From the NCBI RefSeq assembly GCF_042660705.1, contig NZ_JBHSUQ010000001.1: a DNA stretch of 64,000 nt; one strand, 5' to 3'. The first letter of the stretch is position 1. Each line of letters begins with the position of its first letter. Below the pieces are notes generated by a model. That model searched no databases, was not told where the DNA came from, and was given only the letters and a program-made list of their open reading frames with translations. The position numbers were made by a program, and so were the translations under genes. Below, one piece after another: positions 57,546 through 64,000 of the stretch. The DNA comes from Undibacterium_A arcticum (lineage in GTDB: Bacteria; Pseudomonadota; Gammaproteobacteria; Burkholderiales; Burkholderiaceae_D).

Positions 57546-57560
57546 GTGTCGTAATTAAGC
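57546..57560 (+). promoter_or_regulatory. Candidate GbdR half-operator upstream of soxBDAG
   Basis: GTGTCGTAATTAAGC repeats the core seen at 44190-44204 and 46002-46016, 83 bp before the soxB start. A clear second half site 21 bp upstream is not visible, so support is weaker than for the other copies. Confidence 0.5.
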
Positions 57561-57642
57561 AAGTCGCTGTCCGTTGCAATCAATTTTTTGTTGCGCGGAA
57601 TCTCAATAATAACGACTACAAACCAACGCTTGAAAGCGCACC

Positions 57643-58899
57643 ATGGCATATAAGAACTACTCAATTTGGAGCCTGATCAAAGAGGGCTTCAAACAAAATG
57701 AAGGGTGGACACCGGCTTGGCGCAGTCCCGAGCCCAAGTCCTCCTACGACGTCATCATCATCGGTGCCGGCGGGCACGGCCTGGCGACCGCTTTTTACCT
57801 TGCCAAGGAACATGGCGTGCGCAATATCGCGGTGCTGGAGCGCGGTTATCTGGGCGGCGGCAATACCGCACGCAACACCACGATCGTGCGTTCCAACTAT
57901 TTGTGCGACGAAGCGTCGATGCTGTACGAGCACTCGCTCAAGTTGTGGGAAGGCTTGTCGCAGGAAATCAACTTCAACGTCATGTTCAGTCAGCGCGGCG
58001 TGTTCAATCTCGGGCACACGCTGCAGGATATGCGCGACATCGAACGCCGCGTCAATGCCAACCTGTTGAATGACATCGACGCCCAGGTGCTGTCCGCAGC
58101 CGAGGTCAAGCAGCGCATCCCGCTGCTCGATACCAGCAGCAAAGCACGCTACCCGATCATGGGTGCCAGTTTTCAGGCGCGCGCCGGTGTCGCGCGCCAC
58201 GATGCGGTGGCATGGGGTTTTGCCCGCGCGGCCAGCAATCTGGGAGTCGACATTATCGAGCAATGCGAAGTCACCGGGCTGGATATTGCAGGCGGACGGA
58301 TCCGCGGCGTGCAAACTTCGCGCGGCTTGATTCGTGCCGATCAAGTCGGTTGCGTGGCTGCCGGGCACTCGTCGACGCTGGCCAAAATGGCGGGCATACG
58401 CCTGCCGCTGGAAAGCCATCCACTGCAGGCCTTTGTGTCGGAATCGCTGAAGCCGATGCTGGATACCGTGGTGATGTCGAATGCGGTGCACGGTTACGTC
58501 AGTCAATCCGACAAGGGCGAACTGGTGATCGGTGCCGGCATCGACAGTTATTTGAGCTACGCGCAACGCGGCAGTCCGCACATCATTGAACATACGGCCG
58601 CCGCCATTATCCAGTTGTTCCCGATGTTCTCGCGGGTACGCATGAATCGCCAATGGGGCGGCATTGTCGATGTATCGCCGGACGCCTGCCCGATCATCGG
58701 CAAGTCGCCGGTCAAGGGCTTGTACTTCAATTGCGGCTGGGGCACGGGTGGTTTCAAGGCGACACCGGGTTCCGGCAACGTGTTTGCGCACACCATCGCG
58801 CACGATGACCCGCATCCGCTGAATGCCGCATTTGCGCTGGACCGTTTCCACACCGGGCATTTGATTGATGAGCACGGTGCAGCCGCCGTCGCGCACTAA
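57643..58899 (+). CDS. soxB: Sarcosine oxidase beta subunit
   Basis: 418 residues. The start SIWSLIKEGFKQNEGWTPAW is typical, then the FAD fold DVIIIGAGGHGLATAFYLAK and the substrate region QWGGIVDVSPDACPIIGKSP, ending GWGTGGFKATPGSG. It oxidises sarcosine to glycine with the other three subunits. First gene of the operon. Confidence 0.94.
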   Translation: MAYKNYSIWSLIKEGFKQNEGWTPAWRSPEPKSSYDVIIIGAGGHGLATAFYLAKEHGVRNIAVLERGYLGGGNTARNTTIVRSNYLCDEASMLYEHSLKLWEGLSQEINFNVMFSQRGVFNLGHTLQDMRDIERRVNANLLNDIDAQVLSAAEVKQRIPLLDTSSKARYPIMGASFQARAGVARHDAVAWGFARAASNLGVDIIEQCEVTGLDIAGGRIRGVQTSRGLIRADQVGCVAAGHSSTLAKMAGIRLPLESHPLQAFVSESLKPMLDTVVMSNAVHGYVSQSDKGELVIGAGIDSYLSYAQRGSPHIIEHTAAAIIQLFPMFSRVRMNRQWGGIVDVSPDACPIIGKSPVKGLYFNCGWGTGGFKATPGSGNVFAHTIAHDDPHPLNAAFALDRFHTGHLIDEHGAAAVAH

Positions 58900-58944
58900 A
58901 CCTAGAAACGGCAGTTGACCGCTCACTTTTGTTTGGAAAGCCAT

Positions 58945-59133
58945 ATGAACACAACTATTCCGCCCTTCGGCACAAGTCACCAAATGGGTGAGAGCGCTAC
59001 GCACCCGCTGGTGCGTTCGGACGGGCGCCTGGCTTTGTCGCTCCTCCTTGCAGGCATAGGCCTGCTGCGTCGTCGCTTCGCGCCAGCCATCCGTCCGAAC
59101 GCACCATCGGGCGCGTTCAACTACCGTTTCTAG
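58945..59133 (+). other. Structured spacer or 62-residue ORF between soxB and soxD
   Basis: A perfect 15-bp inverted repeat, GGTGCGTTCGGACGG (59010-59024) and CCGTCCGAACGCACC (59091-59105), encloses a second hairpin (GCAGGC/GCCTGC, 59050-59065) and an exposed CTCCTCC that could pair with a ribosome site. The same stretch is also open as a 62-residue frame from ATG 58945 (GGAAAG upstream) with one hydrophobic segment (LALSLLLAGIGLL). Either a structured RNA, a repeat insertion or a small membrane protein is possible. Confidence 0.45.
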
Positions 59134-59151
59134 GTTAAGGAGAACTGGCTC

Positions 59152-59445
59152 ATGTTTATATTGCACTGTCCGCACTGCGCCGAGGCGCGCGAAGAAGAAG
59201 AATTCAGCAATGCCGGGGAAGCCTTTATTGTGCGCCCGGCGACGCCCGATAGCGCCAGCGATGCCGAATGGGGCGATTACGTCTTCATGCGCAAAAATTC
59301 CAAGGGCTGGCATTGGGAGCAATGGCTGCACGCCGCCGGCTGCCGCAAGGTGGTGGTGGTCAAGCGCCACACCGCCACCCACGAAATCGCCGGCTGCTGG
59401 ACGCTGGCCGAAGGCAAACGCCTTTATCTGCAGGAGGAAGCTTGA
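59152..59445 (+). CDS. soxD: Sarcosine oxidase delta subunit
   Basis: 97 residues. The zinc-binding start FILHCPHCAEAREEEEFSNA and later GWHWEQWLHAAGCRKVVVVK and RHTATHEI fit SoxD. AAGGAG precedes the ATG. The stop overlaps the soxA start. Confidence 0.94.
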   Translation: MFILHCPHCAEAREEEEFSNAGEAFIVRPATPDSASDAEWGDYVFMRKNSKGWHWEQWLHAAGCRKVVVVKRHTATHEIAGCWTLAEGKRLYLQEEA

Positions 59446-62400
59446 ACTCGCATCGTGTAAATCGCCCCAACTCGCGCATCAAACGCGAACAGTCGCTGTC
59501 CTTCAGCTTTGACGGCAAGTCGTATCAGGGCTACGCCGGCGATACGCTGGCTTCGGCATTGCTCGCCAATGGCGTGCGCATGATCGGGCGCAGCTTCAAG
59601 TACGGTCGTCCGCGTGGCATCATCGGTGCCGGAGCGGAAGAGCCGAATGCACTGATTCAGCTGGAGCAGGGCGCCGGCACCGTTCCCAATCTGAAAGCCA
59701 CGCAAGTGGAAATGTATGCCGGTTTGCAGGCGTTTTCCACCACCGGCTGGCCTTCGCTGAAGGTCGACGTGAAAAGCATCATGGGCCGTGCCGCACGGTT
59801 TATGCCGGCAGGTTTTTATTACAAGACCTTTATGGCGCCGGCGAAGATGTGGCCGCTGTATGAAGACCTGATTCGCCGCGCGGCGGGCTATGGCCATGCG
59901 CCGGAGCAGCCCGATCCGGAACACTATGATCACTTGCACCACCATGTCGATGTGTTGGTGGTGGGCGGCGGGGCTTGCGGCATCTGGTCGGCCTTGATCG
60001 CGGCCCGCGCCGGGCTGCGCGTGATGCTGGTGGACGAACAATCGGAAATGGGCGGCTGGTTATTGTCGGACCATGAATCCAACGTCGATGGTTACAGCGC
60101 GCTGACCTGGTTGCGCAGTTGCGTCAACGAGCTGGACGGCTTGCCGAATGTGACACGTTTGCCGCGCACCACCGCATTTGCGCTGCATGACCAGAATCTG
60201 GTGCAAGCGGTCGAGCTGATCCAGGACCATGTGTCGCCGGCGCAACGCAACCCCGAATTGCCGCGCCAACGTCTGCACAAAATCCGCGCCCGTCATGTGG
60301 TGTTGGCCAGCGGTGCGATTGAACGACCGCTGGTGTTTGGCAATAACGATTTGCCGGGCGTGATGACCGCGGCCGCCGGACAGACTTATCTGAACCGCTA
60401 TGAGGTGCGTGCCGGACAACGCGTGCTGGTGTTGACCAGCAACGACTGGGCATATGGCGCGGCGCGCGATCTGGCGCAAGCCGGGGCAGCGGTGACGCTG
60501 GCCGACACCCGTGCCGAAGGCGGCCTCGCCGCGCGTGCCAAGGCGGCGAAAGAAGCAGGTGTGGAATTGCTCAACGGCTATGGCATTGCGTCGGCATTGG
60601 GCGGTCGCGCGGTGAGCGGCGCGCAGTTGGTGCGGCTTGATGGCCAACAAAATCGCGTGGTCGCTAGCGGGCCGAACGTGCGCTGTGATTTGCTGCTGTC
60701 GTCCGGCGGCCTGTCGCCCAACGTGCACCTGTTTTGCCACAACGGCAGCCGTCCGCAGTGGAGCGAAGAAAAGCTGGCCTTCGTTGCGCCATCTGACGGC
60801 CGCGCCGGCGTGGCTTGCGTCGGCTCGGTAGTCGGTGAATTCGGTTTGCATGCCGCGCTGGCCCAGACCACGCGCACGGTGCTGGCTTTATGCACGACGC
60901 TCGGCAAACCGACTTCGGTATCGGCACCGCGCGCGGTCGGCATCAATTGCGCAGTCGATGCGGCGCCGGCGCGCCGCATTTTCCGGGTGCCCGATGGTAA
61001 GGCGGAAGGACATGGCGCCAAGGCGTTTGTCGATTTCCAAAACGATGTGGCGGCCTCCGATATTCATCTGGCGGTGCGTGAAAACTACCGCTCGATCGAA
61101 CTTGTGAAGCGTTACACGGGCTTGGGGTTCGGCACCGACCAGGGCAAGTTATCCAACGTCAATGGCTTCGCGATTACCGCTGAAGCACTGGGCAAACCGA
61201 TTTCCGAAGTGGGCACCACCACCTATCGTCCCGCCTACACGCCGGTTGCGTTCGGGGTGCTGGCCGGCGCCATGTGCGGCGACACCTTCGATCCATCCCG
61301 CTACACGGCAATGCAAGCCGCGCATAGCGCGCGCGGCGCGAAGTTCGAGGTGGTCGGCCAGTGGATGCGCCCCTGGTACTTTCCCAAGGCTGGTGAAGAT
61401 CTGCACGCGGCAGTCAATCGCGAATGCGTCGCGACCCGCAATGGGGTGGGCATGCTGGACGCCTCCACGCTCGGGAAAATCGATGTGCGCGGGCCGGATG
61501 CGCGCGAATTCCTGAACCGGGTGTACGCCAACGCCTGGAGTCAGCTGGCACCGGGGAAATGCCGTTACGGCTTGATGCTGGATGAAAACGGCATGGTCAT
61601 GGACGACGGCGTGACCGCTTGCCTGGACGATCAGCATTTCCTGATGACCACGACCACCGGCGGCGCCGCGCGCGTGATGTCATGGCTGGAACGCTGGCTG
61701 CAAACGGAATGGCCTGAGCTGAAGGTGTATCTGACGTCGGTCACCGACCATTGGGCCACCTCCGCGCTGGTGGGGCCGAAGAGCCGCGCCGTGCTCGCCA
61801 GATTATGCAGCGATATCGATCTGTCGCCCGAAGCGTTCAAGTTCATGGATTGTCGGGCCGGGACCGTGGCCGGGATTCCGGCGCGCGTATTCCGCATCAG
61901 CTTTTCCGGCGAGTTGGCGTATGAGGTCAACGTCGATGCCAGCTACGGCCACTACATGTGGGAAGCGCTGATGAAGGCCGGGGCTGAATTTGACATTACG
62001 CCCTACGGCACCGAAACCATGCACGTGCTGCGTGCGGAAAAGGGCTTCATCATCGTTGGACAGGATACCGATGGTTCGGTCACGCCGATCGACCTTGGCA
62101 TGAGCTGGGCGGTCAGCATGAAGAAGCCGTATTCATTCCTCGGCAAGCGTTCGCTGGCGCGCGCCGATACGGCCCGCAGCGATCGCAAGCAAATGGTCGG
62201 TTTGATGACCGAAGACCCGCACGCGGTATTGACCGAGGGTGCGCAGATCCTGGAGAGCCCGCACACCGGCGGCCAGGTGCAGATGCTGGGGCATGTCACC
62301 TCCAGTTATCACAGTGCTTTCCTGGGACATTCAGTCGCGCTGGCCATGGTGGAAGGCGGCGCGGTCAAGGAAGGCCAAACCCTGTATGCGTGGGATGGCG

Positions 62401-62471
62401 GCAAAGTCACCAAGGCGAAAATCGTTTCACCGGTATTTGTTGATCCGCAAGGAGGACGTCACAATGTTTAA
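59442..62471 (+). CDS. soxA: Sarcosine oxidase alpha subunit
   Basis: 1009 residues from TTG 59442, which overlaps the soxD stop and has GGAGG five bases upstream. An N-terminal 2Fe-2S-ferredoxin-like domain (GDTLASALLANGVRMIGRSF, KYGRPRGIIGAGAEEPNALI) is followed by an NAD(P) disulfide-type fold (DVLVVGGGACGIWSALIAAR) and a C-terminal GcvT-like folate domain (EVNVDASYGHYMWEALMKAG). It transfers the one-carbon unit to tetrahydrofolate. The gene is intact despite its length. Confidence 0.93.
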   Translation: MNSHRVNRPNSRIKREQSLSFSFDGKSYQGYAGDTLASALLANGVRMIGRSFKYGRPRGIIGAGAEEPNALIQLEQGAGTVPNLKATQVEMYAGLQAFSTTGWPSLKVDVKSIMGRAARFMPAGFYYKTFMAPAKMWPLYEDLIRRAAGYGHAPEQPDPEHYDHLHHHVDVLVVGGGACGIWSALIAARAGLRVMLVDEQSEMGGWLLSDHESNVDGYSALTWLRSCVNELDGLPNVTRLPRTTAFALHDQNLVQAVELIQDHVSPAQRNPELPRQRLHKIRARHVVLASGAIERPLVFGNNDLPGVMTAAAGQTYLNRYEVRAGQRVLVLTSNDWAYGAARDLAQAGAAVTLADTRAEGGLAARAKAAKEAGVELLNGYGIASALGGRAVSGAQLVRLDGQQNRVVASGPNVRCDLLLSSGGLSPNVHLFCHNGSRPQWSEEKLAFVAPSDGRAGVACVGSVVGEFGLHAALAQTTRTVLALCTTLGKPTSVSAPRAVGINCAVDAAPARRIFRVPDGKAEGHGAKAFVDFQNDVAASDIHLAVRENYRSIELVKRYTGLGFGTDQGKLSNVNGFAITAEALGKPISEVGTTTYRPAYTPVAFGVLAGAMCGDTFDPSRYTAMQAAHSARGAKFEVVGQWMRPWYFPKAGEDLHAAVNRECVATRNGVGMLDASTLGKIDVRGPDAREFLNRVYANAWSQLAPGKCRYGLMLDENGMVMDDGVTACLDDQHFLMTTTTGGAARVMSWLERWLQTEWPELKVYLTSVTDHWATSALVGPKSRAVLARLCSDIDLSPEAFKFMDCRAGTVAGIPARVFRISFSGELAYEVNVDASYGHYMWEALMKAGAEFDITPYGTETMHVLRAEKGFIIVGQDTDGSVTPIDLGMSWAVSMKKPYSFLGKRSLARADTARSDRKQMVGLMTEDPHAVLTEGAQILESPHTGGQVQMLGHVTSSYHSAFLGHSVALAMVEGGAVKEGQTLYAWDGGKVTKAKIVSPVFVDPQGGRHNV

Positions 62472-63183
62472 TGCCTATTTGCAAGCTCCGTCGGGAGGCG
62501 GCCCGATGCTCAAAGGCTACTCGCACTCGCCGTCGGGAGCCGGCACCGCGTTCAAACCGTATCTGCAATCGCCGCTGCATGCCTTCGGTCTGCAGGCCAA
62601 AGCGCGCCCGCAAGACGACACGTGCGGCGTCTGGATGAACGAGGTGCCGCTGTTGGGCTACCTCGTGGTGCGCGGCGATGCGCAAGATGCCGCTTTCAAC
62701 GCGGCCGTGCAAGACGTGCTCGGTGTCGCGCCGCCGACCCAGCCCAGCAGCTTTATCCGCACACCGCATGGCGTGCTGTTGTGGCAGGCACCGGACGAAT
62801 GGCTGCTGGTGTGTGCCCGTGCACAACTGGCAAATTGCCTGGCCCGCCTGCAAGCGGCATCGGATGGCCTGCATGCGCAGATGGTGGACAATTCCGGCGG
62901 CTTGACGCAAGTGTATTTGAGCGGAACCAAGCAGCTCGCGGTGCTGCACCATGTGGGCGTGTACGACTTTTCGACGATTACCGAGGGACGGGCAGTCGGC
63001 ACCGTGTGCGGCAAGGCCAACATGCTGGTGTATCGGATCGATGCACACGGCGTGTTTGTGATTTTCCGGCGCAGCTTTGCCGATTATGTGTGGCCCCTGC
63101 TGCGCCAGGCAGCCCGTCCGTATGGCTTGGGCATCAGCGAGCTCGAACATGACGCCGGCCATCCCGTCCTCGGTTTGCTATAG
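62464..63183 (+). CDS. soxG: Sarcosine oxidase gamma subunit
   Basis: 239 residues. It begins inside the end of soxA (ATG 62464 after AAGGAGG). The N terminus has a three-fold motif (AYLQAPSGGG, GYSHSPSGAG, PYLQSPLHAF), and the core TPHGVLLWQAPDEWLLVCAR and DNSGGLTQVYLSG fits SoxG. It completes the heterotetramer. Confidence 0.9.
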   Translation: MFNAYLQAPSGGGPMLKGYSHSPSGAGTAFKPYLQSPLHAFGLQAKARPQDDTCGVWMNEVPLLGYLVVRGDAQDAAFNAAVQDVLGVAPPTQPSSFIRTPHGVLLWQAPDEWLLVCARAQLANCLARLQAASDGLHAQMVDNSGGLTQVYLSGTKQLAVLHHVGVYDFSTITEGRAVGTVCGKANMLVYRIDAHGVFVIFRRSFADYVWPLLRQAARPYGLGISELEHDAGHPVLGLL

Positions 63184-63195
63184 GAAGGCCGCGCC

Positions 63196-64000
63196 ATGCC
63201 ATTTAGCGTATTCGAAGTGTTCCGCATCGGCATCGGGCCTTCCAGCTCGCATACCGTCGGCCCGATGCTGGCAGTCAGTCGTTTCTTGCAGCTATTGCAT
63301 CCGCAACTGACGCAAGTGGCGCGCGTGCAGGTAGATTTATATGGCTCGCTGGCGTTGACCGGCGTTGGTCACTGCACCGATGGTGCGGTGCTGTTGGGAT
63401 TGCTGGGGGAAGTGCCGCATCGGGTCGATCCGGCCAGCGCGCAGCAGCGCATCGATGCGGTTCGCTCGCAACAGCGCTTAGTGCTGGGCGGCGTGCAGGA
63501 GATAGCTTTTGCCTGCGACCACGATCTGTTGTTTCACAAGCGGCAGAGTCTGCCGCAACACCCGAATGGGATGCGCTTGCGTGCTTACGACGCGCACGGC
63601 GCACTGCTGTTGCAGCGCGATTATTTTTCGATTGGCGGCGGCGCGGTGATGGACGAGGCGGAAATCGCAGCGCACGCCAGCAGCAGCGGGCAAGCCCATG
63701 CCGGGCCATGCCCTTTTGCCAGCGCACAGGATTTGTTGGCATGGTGCGAACGTGAAAATTGCAGCATCGCCGATATCGTCTGGAAAAATGAACTGACCTA
63801 TCAAGACGCGGAGAGCACCCGCGCGCGGCTGATGGCGGTGTGGCAGGTCATGTGCACCTGCATCGAGCGCGGTCTCAACACCGAGGGCGTGCTGCCTGGC
63901 GGCTTGAACGTGAAACGCCGCGCTCCTGCGCTGTATCGGCAAGCGGGCTTCGGGCATAACGGCAAATTGACCGCCGATTTTGCCTTGATGGATCTGGTCA
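63196..64000 (+). CDS. L-serine dehydratase, iron-sulfur type (3' end beyond window)
   Basis: The first 268 residues are visible: FSVFEVFRIGIGPSSSHTVG is the family signature, then GHCTDGAVLLGLLGEVPHRV and DYFSIGGGAVMDEAE. Cys ligands of the 4Fe-4S cluster would lie further on. It converts serine to pyruvate and ammonia, the last step of the choline-betaine-sarcosine-glycine-serine route, and follows soxG by 12 bases with AGGAAGG upstream. The gene is cut by the window edge. Confidence 0.92.
   Translation, partial: MPFSVFEVFRIGIGPSSSHTVGPMLAVSRFLQLLHPQLTQVARVQVDLYGSLALTGVGHCTDGAVLLGLLGEVPHRVDPASAQQRIDAVRSQQRLVLGGVQEIAFACDHDLLFHKRQSLPQHPNGMRLRAYDAHGALLLQRDYFSIGGGAVMDEAEIAAHASSSGQAHAGPCPFASAQDLLAWCERENCSIADIVWKNELTYQDAESTRARLMAVWQVMCTCIERGLNTEGVLPGGLNVKRRAPALYRQAGFGHNGKLTADFALMDLV

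Noticed and set aside
57661..59382. 573-codon minus-strand frame opposite soxB
   Set aside because: Shadow of soxB; runs through the structured spacer and soxD without any protein signature.

Overview
The window looks like a chromosome segment of a betaproteobacterium, most likely family Oxalobacteraceae (Burkholderiales). The evidence is the high-GC coding, Burkholderiales-type gene order (amgK/lptD-surA-pdxA-rsmA; miaB-phoH-ybeY-corC-lnt-glyQ-glyS-gmhB-plsC), the split pntAA/pntAB/pntB transhydrogenase and porins of the burkholderial type. No rRNA, tRNA or CRISPR was seen. The genus cannot be fixed from sequence reading alone.

Layout. 1-6000 is an iron block: the end of an M16 peptidase with a 24-bp tandem repeat running into its stop, then bfd-tonB, feoA-feoB plus a small Cys-rich protein, and a hidden hemP. 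Three Fur-box-like sites lie beside these units. 6000-11600 is housekeeping (mnmA-nudix, pntAA-panD-pntAB-pntB) with one MITE-like element. 11700-14000 is a small accessory patch: a truncated N-formylglutamate amidohydrolase, an ester-cyclase/soxR pair facing each other across a textbook SoxR promoter, and a broken TPR gene. 14000-37200 is a long core block: ubiquinone hydroxylase, pepP, the murU/amgK cell-wall recycling pair, lptD, surA, pdxA, rsmA, gloA, plsC, gmhB, glyS/glyQ, lnt, corC, ybeY, phoH and miaB. 37426-38750 is a complete IS4-type insertion sequence with 9-bp target duplications.

38900-64000 is a large quaternary-amine catabolic region. It holds a PaaY/CaiE-like hexapeptide protein, a choline/betaine ABC transporter (ChoX, ChoW, ChoV), a second substrate-binding protein, a GbdR-like AraC regulator, two porin-type proteins, betaine-aldehyde dehydrogenase (betB), choline dehydrogenase (betA), an SMR exporter, a ProX-type deacylase, purU, a secreted phosphatase, the four-gene sarcosine oxidase operon (soxBDAG) and a serine dehydratase running off the right edge. 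Together they would import choline, oxidise it to betaine, oxidise sarcosine to glycine plus one-carbon units, and send the carbon to pyruvate. The betaine and dimethylglycine demethylases (gbcAB, dgcAB) are not in the window. Direct repeats with a 21-bp period (ATGTCG core) about 105 bp upstream of choV and of the 46114 gene, with a related single core upstream of soxB, look like the operators of the regulator.

A strong caution applies to the whole window. At least a dozen conserved genes, including essential lptD, glyQ and plsC, carry frameshifts, mostly loss of one base in a run of four. This is best explained by sequencing or assembly error. I give the restored gene span in these cases and state where the break is.
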